DNA of 5,561 nucleotides. It comes from an uncultured Bacillota bacterium. GTDB taxonomy: Bacteria > Bacillota > Clostridia > Christensenellales > QAND01. Under the pieces are notes generated by a model. That model made no database searches and was not told the origin of the DNA. It saw only the letters and a list, made by a program, of their open reading frames with translations. Below, one piece after another: positions 1 through 4,461 of the stretch. A program made the position numbers and the translations under genes. The DNA lies in the NCBI GenBank assembly GCA_905208455.1, contig CAJLPK010000093.1:1-5561 (forward strand), given 5' to 3'. Each line of letters starts with the position of its first letter. Position 1 is the first letter of the stretch.

Positions 1-1378
1 CAATGGGCTTTGTGACGCCGGCTACCTTCATAAACTTACGGACAGCGGATTCGTCCTCATACAGCCCCAAAGCCATGCCGCCCAGCACGGCGGCGCCTAC
101 GGTGGCCGCTTCGTCCATATATTCATAGGTGATGAGCTCAACATTCATGATGTCAGCAAAAATCTGCTTTACAATCTCGCTTTTGCCCAGCCCGCCTACG
201 ATAGGCATACGGTTCACAACATACCCCCTGTCCCGCGCTTCCTGCAAAATCAAATTGATATTCAAGCCAATGCCCTCAATGACGCTGCGCATAATATCCT
301 GGCGGGTGGTTGTCAGCGTAATGCCGACAAACGAGCCTTTGGCGCGCGGGTTGTTGCGGGGCTTACGCTCGCCGGCCAGGTAGGGATGGAACATCACCCC
401 ATGAGAGCCGATGGGTGCCTCTGCCAACTCCTCATCAATGATGTCATAGGCGCTTCGCCCTTCGCTTTTTGCCAAAAACTGCTCATATTGGCAGATGGTA
501 TTGCGGAGCCAGCGGAAGGAAGAGCCGGAAGACGCAGTCTGGCCGCCTGTGTTGGTATCCCCGGGCCTGCGTTTGAAGACGATGCCCGCAGAGGTGCCGC
601 CGTTCATATAGCAGTCGCCCGGCTGCGAGATCCCGGCGCCGATGGAGGTGCAGGCAGAATCATCTGAGCCGACGACCAGCTTGGTGCCTACTGCCAGGCC
701 GCATTGCTCGGCAAACTCGGCTGTTACTTCGCCGGCAATGGTGGTACGGTCACAAAGCGCAGGCAAAATATCGCGTGTGATGCCGGCTGCCTGTAAAATT
801 TCATCTGCATAATCGGACTGGTCCATCGTTAACATAGCCGTCCCTTTCCCAACAGAATAATCGCAGCAGGCTACGCCTGTCATCCGAAAAATGATATAGT
901 TGGAAACGCACGGCAGCACCATGGCGGTCTTAGCGAAGATCTCCGGCTGGTTCTCCTTGATCCAGAGCAGCTTTGGCAGGGTACGGTCGGTCTGCATCAC
1001 ATGGTTGGCGCGGTCGGCCGTGTATTTCGCCGGGATTTTTTTCGTGATCTCCTCCGCTTGCTTATAGGCGCGCGTATCCTGCCAAATCATAGCGCGGTGC
1101 AGCGGTTTTCCGTTCTTATCCACGCATAGGCAGTTGGGATAGGTGCCGTCAAAGCTGACACACAGCACATCCTCTTTGGGCACGCCCTGCATCAATTCTT
1201 TTGTTGTCTGGCAGAAAGCAGCCCACCAATCCTCCGGATCCTGCTCTACCCAGCTTTGATTGGTATAATAAGTGGGGTATTCGGCTGTTGTGGTTTTGAT
1301 GAATGCTCCCTCTGTGGTAAACAGCGACGCTTTGTTGGCGCTGGTACCGAAATCATGGGCAATGATGTATTTTGCCAT
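1..1378 (-). CDS. FGGY-family carbohydrate kinase (xylulokinase-like), C-terminus cut by window edge
   Basis: An ATP-dependent cytoplasmic sugar kinase that phosphorylates a pentose, a related ketose or a polyol. The reading frame is open from ATG at 1378 to the window edge, giving 459 residues of a family usually near 500, so roughly 40-50 C-terminal residues lie outside. Visible landmarks are the N-terminal nucleotide-binding motif DFGTS (residues 9-13), WVEQDPEDWW (43-52), a near-match to FGGY signature 1 around PKLLWIKEN (135-143), GSDDSA (237-242) with D240 aligning to the catalytic Asp of XylB, GGTSAG (260-265), YLAGERKPRNNPRAKG (333-348), and a full FGGY signature 2 at 348-369. The GERxPxNNPxAKG block is very close to xylulokinase. 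However, the substrate loop GQMHG of xylulokinase is replaced by DGTYPN (77-82), so the substrate is unresolved. The start is supported by GGAGG seven bases upstream. Family assignment is firm; substrate is not. Confidence 0.93.
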   Translation of the reverse strand, partial: MAKYIIAHDFGTSANKASLFTTEGAFIKTTTAEYPTYYTNQSWVEQDPEDWWAAFCQTTKELMQGVPKEDVLCVSFDGTYPNCLCVDKNGKPLHRAMIWQDTRAYKQAEEITKKIPAKYTADRANHVMQTDRTLPKLLWIKENQPEIFAKTAMVLPCVSNYIIFRMTGVACCDYSVGKGTAMLTMDQSDYADEILQAAGITRDILPALCDRTTIAGEVTAEFAEQCGLAVGTKLVVGSDDSACTSIGAGISQPGDCYMNGGTSAGIVFKRRPGDTNTGGQTASSGSSFRWLRNTICQYEQFLAKSEGRSAYDIIDEELAEAPIGSHGVMFHPYLAGERKPRNNPRAKGSFVGITLTTTRQDIMRSVIEGIGLNINLILQEARDRGYVVNRMPIVGGLGKSEIVKQIFADIMNVELITYEYMDEAATVGAAVLGGMALGLYEDESAVRKFMKVAGVTKPI

Positions 1379-1385
1379 ATTAAAA

Positions 1386-1390
1386 CCTCC
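1386..1390 (-). promoter_or_regulatory. Ribosome binding site of the FGGY kinase
   Basis: GGAGG on the minus strand, seven bases before the ATG at 1378. It fixes the kinase start, and the encoded N-terminus (MAKYIIAHDFGTS) is the right length before the family's first motif. Confidence 0.85.
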
Positions 1391-1516
1391 ACAAAAAAAT
1401 TACAAAGAAAATGGTCTGTTCATATCCTACGGTCGATACCAAAGGCGTAAAAACCAAAACAGGCCGCAGAAAATCACATAGATACGGCGGGGAAAAGGAT
1501 TCTTCAAATTTTTATC

Positions 1517-1525
1517 ATTATACCA
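1517..1525 (-). promoter_or_regulatory. Probable kinase promoter (extended -10)
   Basis: Read on the minus strand the bases are TGGTATAAT, a perfect extended -10 (TGn followed by TATAAT). No good -35 lies 16-18 bases upstream; the bases there are near CCCAAA, which suggests either reliance on the extended -10 or activator help. Transcription would begin near 1510, leaving a leader of about 130 nt before the kinase ATG. Confidence 0.6.
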
Positions 1526-1582
1526 TACCCCTTATGTGTTTTGGGTACTTTTTTGTTAGTAATTCATGAAAATTCTCTAAAG

Positions 1583-1607
1583 ATTGTGTAAAAATGATAC
1601 ATACAAT
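1583..1607. repeat. Imperfect 25-bp inverted repeat upstream of the kinase promoter
   Basis: ATTGT at 1583-1587 is mirrored by ACAAT at 1603-1607, with one further pair inside each arm and a mismatched, A-rich centre. It lies about 60 bp upstream of the predicted kinase -10. It could be a regulator site, or a chance pairing in AT-rich DNA. The same ACAAT/ATTGT half-sites form the palindrome over the XRE gene's -10. Confidence 0.3.
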
Positions 1608-1653
1608 ACGTCGGCCCTTATGAAATGGGAGGATGCTCGAAAGCAAAACAGTA

Positions 1654-2160
1654 TTATTTTTTTCGCATTAGAAAAAAACCAATCAGGGCTCCAGTGAAAA
1701 GGATAGGCGCGACCCTCACGAATCCCCATTCAAATATATGAAACCCCACCCCTAAAACAGCGGCTTCAGCATCACGGGAATCCCAGTTGATATAAGGGCT
1801 GTTCCATAGGACCAGAGCTACTGAAATGATTGCCAGAATGGCACACAAAGCAATGCACAGGCCCTGGATGATTTTTCGCCTTGCCCTGGATTTTTGCGCG
1901 AGCTGTAAATGGATTGTCTCTAGTTTTTGTGAAATCGCTTTTATGTCCTCTTCCTTTGTTTCAACGGTCGTTTCTCCAAGCAGCGTGCTGACGGGAGCTT
2001 CCAAAGCCTCTGAGATAGCAATGAGCATATCCGAGTCAGGAACGGACAGCCCTTTTTCCCATTTCGAGACTGTTTGCCGGACCACATTCAATTTGACAGC
2101 CAGCTCTTGCTGGGAGAGCCCTTTTGATTTTCTGATTTCTTTTATATTTTCGCTTAGCAT
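1654..2160 (-). CDS. XRE-family helix-turn-helix regulator with two C-terminal membrane segments
   Basis: A 168-residue DNA-binding protein predicted to be anchored in the membrane. Residues 4-60 form a Cro/C1-type HTH: NIKEIRKSKGLSQQELAVKL is followed by the recognition-helix region VVRQTVSKWEKG (27-37) and the usual SVPDSDMLIAISEAL tail. Residues 68-95 are helical, charged and possibly coiled, ending in a basic stretch (SRARRK). A hydrophobic segment follows at about 100-119, then a short loop, then a second hydrophobic segment at about 150-165 ending in RKK. ATG at 2160 is chosen over an upstream in-frame ATG at 2244 because AAAAGGAGG sits seven bases before it, the HTH begins at once, and the longer form would run through the promoter. 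It is divergent from the PadR operon, so it may sense or modulate the same envelope state; that link is inferred. It is probably autoregulated through the palindromes upstream. Confidence 0.9.
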   Translation of the reverse strand: MLSENIKEIRKSKGLSQQELAVKLNVVRQTVSKWEKGLSVPDSDMLIAISEALEAPVSTLLGETTVETKEEDIKAISQKLETIHLQLAQKSRARRKIIQGLCIALCAILAIISVALVLWNSPYINWDSRDAEAAVLGVGFHIFEWGFVRVAPILFTGALIGFFLMRKK

Positions 2161-2167
2161 AGCGCCG

Positions 2168-2176
2168 CCTCCTTTT
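2168..2176 (-). promoter_or_regulatory. Ribosome binding site that decides the XRE start
   Basis: AAAAGGAGG on the minus strand, seven bases before the ATG at 2160. It is the strongest ribosome binding site in this part of the window. It argues that translation starts at 2160 and not at the upstream ATG at 2244, which has no comparable site. Confidence 0.85.
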
Positions 2177-2185
2177 GCTTTTCTG

Positions 2186-2195
2186 ACAATATTGT
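2186..2195. promoter_or_regulatory. Perfect 10-bp palindrome over the XRE -10 (candidate operator)
   Basis: ACAATATTGT is fully self-complementary and overlaps the predicted -10 (TACAAT on the minus strand, 2191-2196) of the XRE gene. A short dyad over the own promoter is the usual arrangement for an autorepressing Cro/C1-type regulator. That the XRE protein binds here is inference. Confidence 0.5.
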
Positions 2196-2219
2196 AGGGG
2201 GAATGTCCCGTTGCTACAA
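2191..2219 (-). promoter_or_regulatory. Probable promoter of the XRE regulator gene
   Basis: On the minus strand, TTGTAG (2214-2219) and TACAAT (2191-2196) are separated by 17 bases. The -10 is a 5/6 match; the -35 keeps only the TTG core with certainty. Transcription would start near 2184, giving a leader of about 24 nt that contains the ribosome binding site. Both elements lie within palindromes. Confidence 0.5.
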
Positions 2220-2225
2220 GCAACG
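2209..2225. promoter_or_regulatory. Perfect 17-bp inverted repeat over the XRE -35 (candidate operator)
   Basis: CGTTGCT and AGCAACG are perfect 7-bp inverted arms around ACA. The element covers the predicted -35 of the XRE gene. It does not share the arm sequence of the PadR-side repeat at 2267-2291, suggesting a different binding protein. As RNA it would lie upstream of the predicted transcription start, so a DNA site is more likely than a hairpin. Confidence 0.5.
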
Positions 2226-2266
2226 TATATGAACATAGGGCCATAATGCGAATATTTATTTTTCAG

Positions 2267-2291
2267 ATATACCTCGACAGATGAGGTATAT
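2267..2291. promoter_or_regulatory. Perfect 25-bp inverted repeat: probable PadR operator
   Basis: ATATACCTC (2267-2275) is mirrored exactly by GAGGTATAT (2283-2291), with a 7-bp centre GACAGAT. Nine perfect base pairs in each arm are well beyond chance for an intergenic region this small. The predicted -35 (TCGACA, 2274-2279) lies inside it, so a protein bound here would block RNA polymerase. PadR-family repressors bind dyads in their own promoters, so the gene product at 2326 is the obvious ligand (inference). Confidence 0.75.
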
Positions 2292-2302
2292 TGGTGTATA
2301 GT
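2274..2302 (+). promoter_or_regulatory. Promoter of the PadR-HAAS-DUF4097 operon
   Basis: TCGACA (2274-2279, one mismatch to TTGACA) and TATAGT (2297-2302, one mismatch to TATAAT) are separated by exactly 17 bases. Transcription would start near 2309, only about 17 nt before the PadR ATG. The -35 is embedded in the 25-bp inverted repeat. Confidence 0.7.
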
Positions 2303-2325
2303 ATAGACAGGAAGAAGGTGATTGC

Positions 2326-2649
2326 ATGTCCATCGCTTCGGATGCGATCCGAGGTTATACGGAGGCCATCATCCTGCGAAGGCTCATGGAGAAGGATAGT
2401 TATGGCTATGAGATCAACAAAACAATACAGGAAAAGACCAATGGGGCGTATGAGCTAAAGGAGGCTACCCTTTATACGGCCTTTCGCCGGCTGGAGCAGG
2501 GGGGGTATATCCTCTCCTATTGGGGCGATGAAAAAACAGGCGCCAGACGTAGATACTACGCCATCACAAGAGAAGGGAAGGCGTATTACCAAAGATGCCT
2601 GGCGCAGTGGACTGAGACCAAAGCATTGATAGAGCAGCTGATTTTATAA
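2326..2649 (+). CDS. PadR-family winged-helix transcriptional regulator
   Basis: A 107-residue cytoplasmic repressor of the short PadR type (one winged helix plus a single C-terminal dimerisation helix). Visible features are IRGYTEAIILRRLMEKDSYG at the N-terminus, YGYEI (26-30), the recognition-helix block KEATLYTAFRRLEQGGYI (45-62), the beta-wing GARRRYYAITREGK (72-85), and a C-terminal helix from about 86 to 107. W95 in that helix sits in a context (QWTETKALIEQL) like the region of LmrR that carries its ligand-stacking Trp, so small-molecule or membrane-linked sensing is possible but unproven. ATG at 2326 is preceded by AAGGTGA, matching the anti-Shine-Dalgarno sequence. It is first in an operon with a HAAS protein and a DUF4097 protein, the standard partners of this PadR type. 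It is probably autorepressed through the inverted repeat at 2267-2291. Confidence 0.93.
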   Translation: MSIASDAIRGYTEAIILRRLMEKDSYGYEINKTIQEKTNGAYELKEATLYTAFRRLEQGGYILSYWGDEKTGARRRYYAITREGKAYYQRCLAQWTETKALIEQLIL

Positions 2650-2662
2650 GGAGGAAAAAGCC

Positions 2663-3316
2663 ATGGTAAATAAGATCCGCGCGTATATCGAGCATGAATT
2701 TGCAGATGTGCCGGAAAGCAAAAAGGTAATAGAATTGAAAGAGGAATTGATTGCAAACCTTATTGAAAAATACAATGAGCAGCTTTTACACGGCAAAACG
2801 GAGGAAGAGGCATACAATGCCGTGATTGCAGGGCTGGGCGATCTTTCCGAGCTGGTAGACAGTGTGCGCCCGCGCGACGTACAGGGAGAAAGCGAGCAGG
2901 AACGCAGAAAAAGCGCGCTGCTGACGGCGCTGGCTGTTATGCTGTATATTTTCAGCCCTGTGATGATCATTCTCTTTGAAAGCATAGGGCTGGAGGTCTT
3001 GGGGCTTGTGTTGTTTTTCGGCTTTATCGCAGGCGCGACGGGCATGCTGATCTACAATCATATGACAAAGCCGTCTTATGAAAAACAGGAGGAAAACCTT
3101 GTAGAGGATTTCAAGGAATGGCGCACAAAAACCAACCACCAGAAAAAGGCGTTTCAGGCTTTTCACAGCGCATATTGGTCTCTGGTTGTTGTCGTTTATT
3201 TCCTATACAGCTTTTTGTGTGCCGGATGGGGCTACTCTTGGATCATATTCATTGCAGCTGCGGCGGTGGAGAATATTGTCAAAGGCATTATGCAGATGAA
3301 GGAGGATGAAAATTGA
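2663..3316 (+). CDS. DUF1700/HAAS-domain integral membrane protein
   Basis: A 217-residue protein with a cytoplasmic alpha-helical HAAS (DUF1700) domain at its N-terminus and four predicted membrane segments. The first 75 or so residues hold the family hallmarks: an amphipathic start (IRAYIEHEF), the ELKEELIANLIEKY helix (24-37), and GKTEEEAYNAVIAGLGDLSELV (44-65), which is the conserved E-E-A...LGD...L motif. Hydrophobic segments lie at about 84-105, 110-131, 170-187 and 190-208, with a charged cytoplasmic linker between the second and third (135-165). HAAS domains occur beside PadR regulators and are thought to pass signals between membrane and regulator. AAGGAGG directly overlaps the PadR stop codon and lies eight bases before this ATG, so the two genes are co-transcribed. 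Family is clear; the signal is not known. Confidence 0.88.
   Translation: MVNKIRAYIEHEFADVPESKKVIELKEELIANLIEKYNEQLLHGKTEEEAYNAVIAGLGDLSELVDSVRPRDVQGESEQERRKSALLTALAVMLYIFSPVMIILFESIGLEVLGLVLFFGFIAGATGMLIYNHMTKPSYEKQEENLVEDFKEWRTKTNHQKKAFQAFHSAYWSLVVVVYFLYSFLCAGWGYSWIIFIAAAAVENIVKGIMQMKEDEN
3301..3305 (+). promoter_or_regulatory. Ribosome binding site for a TTG start overlapping the HAAS stop
   Basis: GGAGG lies inside the last codons of the HAAS gene, seven bases before the TTG at 3313. The TTG and the HAAS stop TGA share two bases (TTGA, 3313-3316), an arrangement typical of translational coupling. An ATG at 3306 touches the GGAGG directly and reads another frame, so it is not the start. 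Confidence 0.75.
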
Positions 3317-4302
3317 GCTATCGGAGCGGAAGAAGGCGCGTAGTGATTTGGAGCATTGTTTTGGTATTCGCTCTTTGCGCGCTGATGGCGGGGATAACTT
3401 ACGGCCCCAGGCTTCACTGGGGGATCAGCAATCGAGCAAGCTTTACCACTGTAAAGCAGCAGGAGCTTGCCGGCAGCGTATCAGAGCTTAGGATAGACTG
3501 GCTTTTGGGGGATATTGTTTTTACGCAGAGCCAGGACCAGGCGTTTCATATTTTACAAAAGTCGGAAGAGCATCAAGACATGATTTATTTTTCTGTGCAG
3601 GAGGTAGGGGATGCCTGGGAGATCTTCACGGAAAGAAATGTTCGCTGGTGGGATTTTTTCCTGGGAAACGCGCACCTGTCGGATCTGGAAATACAGATCC
3701 CCGCGGATTACCAAGGCCAGCTTTCTGTTGATACACAAGGCGGCGATATTAGGATAGAGTCGCTGAAGGCTGAGCATTTAGCCATCGACAGCGGCGCGGG
3801 AGATATCGAGTTTTCCGGCACAGTACAAAATGTTCAGCTTAAAAGCACGAGCGGTGACATTGAGGTGAAAAGCGGCTGCACAGCAACGCAGATGAGCCTG
3901 CAGACCAGCAGCGGCGATATAGAGATCCAGCAGGGAGAGGTGGGTCAGCTGACAGTCAAGACCAGCAGCGGTGACATTGAAGGAAAGCAGTTGGCCGTAC
4001 AGCAGGCCCAGCTAGAGACAACATCAGGGGATATGGAGCTATATGGGGCTTCTGAGCAGATACAGGCAAACAGCACCAGCGGAGAAATAGAACTGGACCT
4101 CACAGCGCAGCCGGAAGCGCTGGCCCTGGAAACGACATCGGGAGATATAAAGGTGCGTTTGCCGAAAGACAGTCGGTTCGTTCTTGCCTTTGATACAGGC
4201 AGCGGAGATCTGAAAAACGACTTTGCGGGCCAAAACACCGACCAAACAAGCCCCCTCTATACCATTCAGACCAGCAGCGGCGACTGCCGGATCGAATCAT
4301 AA
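3313..4302 (+). CDS. DUF4097 (Toastrack-type) beta-solenoid surface protein, one N-terminal membrane anchor
   Basis: A 329-residue protein: a short basic N-terminus (RSGRRR), one membrane segment at about 10-29, then an extracytoplasmic domain. The positive-inside pattern puts the C-terminus outside. From about residue 139 to the end it has ten turns, each with a (T/S)-x-(S/G)-G-D-(I/M/L) motif: GD or GE at 144, 163, 181, 201, 220, 239, 257, 277, 298 and 323. The spacing is mostly 18-21 residues, that of a single-stranded beta-helix. An earlier LLGDIVF (64-70) may be a capping turn. DUF4097 domains occur in LiaG-like proteins of Gram-positive envelope-stress systems and beside PadR/HAAS pairs. 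It probably acts as the surface or scaffold part of the module; a precise partner cannot be read from the sequence. It is the last gene before a terminator. Start is TTG at 3313. Confidence 0.88.
   Translation: MSYRSGRRRVVIWSIVLVFALCALMAGITYGPRLHWGISNRASFTTVKQQELAGSVSELRIDWLLGDIVFTQSQDQAFHILQKSEEHQDMIYFSVQEVGDAWEIFTERNVRWWDFFLGNAHLSDLEIQIPADYQGQLSVDTQGGDIRIESLKAEHLAIDSGAGDIEFSGTVQNVQLKSTSGDIEVKSGCTATQMSLQTSSGDIEIQQGEVGQLTVKTSSGDIEGKQLAVQQAQLETTSGDMELYGASEQIQANSTSGEIELDLTAQPEALALETTSGDIKVRLPKDSRFVLAFDTGSGDLKNDFAGQNTDQTSPLYTIQTSSGDCRIES
3727..4299 (+). repeat. Coding repeat region: ten GD-ladder turns of the DUF4097 domain
   Basis: In-frame degenerate repeats of about 57 bases (19 residues), each built around codons for (T/S)SGDI. 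Some units are alike at DNA level. CAGACCAGCAGCGGCGA occurs identically at 3901-3917 and 4267-4283, and AGCGGTGACATTGA occurs at 3850-3863 and 3967-3980. The rest of each unit has diverged, so this is an old solenoid with a few similar units, not a recent tandem array. Confidence 0.8.
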
Positions 4303-4329
4303 AAAAGGAACCTAGCCGTTCCTTTTTTT
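4301..4329 (+). terminator. Intrinsic terminator of the PadR-HAAS-DUF4097 operon
   Basis: AAAAAAGGAAC (4301-4311) pairs with GTTCCTTTTTT (4318-4328) across a 6-base loop CTAGCC, and the run of seven T (4323-4329) ends the structure. It begins inside the stop codon of the DUF4097 gene. The A-run on the left arm could let it also work weakly on the other strand. Confidence 0.85.
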
Positions 4330-4399
4330 ATGGGATGCATCGAAAAAGGGAGAAAGAAAGGGAAGCTATATAAAAGGCGGCGAAATAGGCCGAACAGCG

Positions 4400-4428
4400 T
4401 TGCTGCCGAGCGCTAGGGCAAGTATACT
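4400..4428 (+). promoter_or_regulatory. Probable promoter of the lipoprotein gene
   Basis: TTGCTG (4400-4405) and TATACT (4423-4428) are 17 bases apart. The -10 is a 5/6 match and the -35 keeps TTG. Transcription would start near 4435, leaving about 27 nt with the ribosome binding site before the ATG at 4462. Since a terminator precedes it, the lipoprotein gene needs its own promoter. Confidence 0.5.
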
Positions 4429-4448
4429 CCAACCATGCCAAAAATAGA

Positions 4449-4453
4449 GGAGG
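4449..4453 (+). promoter_or_regulatory. Ribosome binding site that decides the lipoprotein start
   Basis: GGAGG within AGAGGAGGT, eight bases before ATG at 4462. An in-frame ATG at 4435 lies upstream of this site, near the predicted transcription start, and would add nine residues ahead of the signal peptide, so 4462 is preferred. Confidence 0.85.
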
Positions 4454-4461
4454 TAACAACG

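Larger units (their letters stand above)
1379..1653. other. Non-coding stretch between XRE gene and kinase gene
   Basis: A 275-bp gap lying downstream of the XRE gene and upstream of the kinase, both on the minus strand. It contains the kinase ribosome binding site, a probable extended -10 promoter at 1517-1525, and an imperfect inverted repeat at 1583-1607. I see no convincing terminator for the XRE gene and no tRNA or recognisable riboswitch. The predicted kinase leader is about 130 nt, longer than needed for a simple ribosome binding site. Short ORFs reading into the kinase on the plus strand have no good ribosome binding site and are not called. Confidence 0.6.

Noticed and set aside
129..667. 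Plus-strand open frames opposite the kinase
   Set aside because: They are antisense to a frame whose translation has all FGGY motifs; their products are low-complexity and lack plausible ribosome binding sites.
1256..1481. Plus-strand short ORFs crossing the kinase start and leader
   Set aside because: They overlap the kinase 5' end, have no convincing ribosome binding site and encode nothing recognisable.
1526..1547. TACCC-N12-GGGTA dyad upstream of the kinase -10 as an operator
   Set aside because: The arms are only five bases with a long spacer, so chance is a sufficient explanation, although its position upstream of the promoter is suggestive.
1563..1570. TTCATGAA palindrome upstream of the kinase promoter
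   Set aside because: An 8-bp palindrome is expected by chance in a region this size and nothing else supports it.
1634..1645. Hairpin TGCT-CGAA-AGCA after the XRE gene as a terminator
   Set aside because: The stem is only four base pairs and no T-run follows on the minus strand.
1826..2197. Plus-strand frame of 123 codons opposite the XRE gene
   Set aside because: It is a mirror of the HTH-coding frame and runs into the promoter region; the minus-strand product is clearly real.
2161..2244. Upstream in-frame ATG at 2244 extending the XRE protein by 28 residues
   Set aside because: The extension runs through the predicted -35, -10 and both palindromes, lacks a ribosome binding site, and adds residues before the HTH. 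ATG at 2160 has AAAAGGAGG seven bases ahead.
3727..4299. Regular repeats read as a CRISPR or tandem-repeat array
   Set aside because: The repeats are in-frame, degenerate and encode a beta-solenoid; there are no unique spacers between identical repeats.
4367..4372. TATATA as a second -10 for the lipoprotein gene
   Set aside because: The bases at the -35 distance are A/G-rich with no resemblance to TTGACA, and the TATACT at 4423 is better placed.
4435..4461. Upstream in-frame ATG at 4435 for the lipoprotein
   Set aside because: It lies at the predicted transcription start, upstream of the strong GGAGG, and would put nine residues before an already complete signal peptide.
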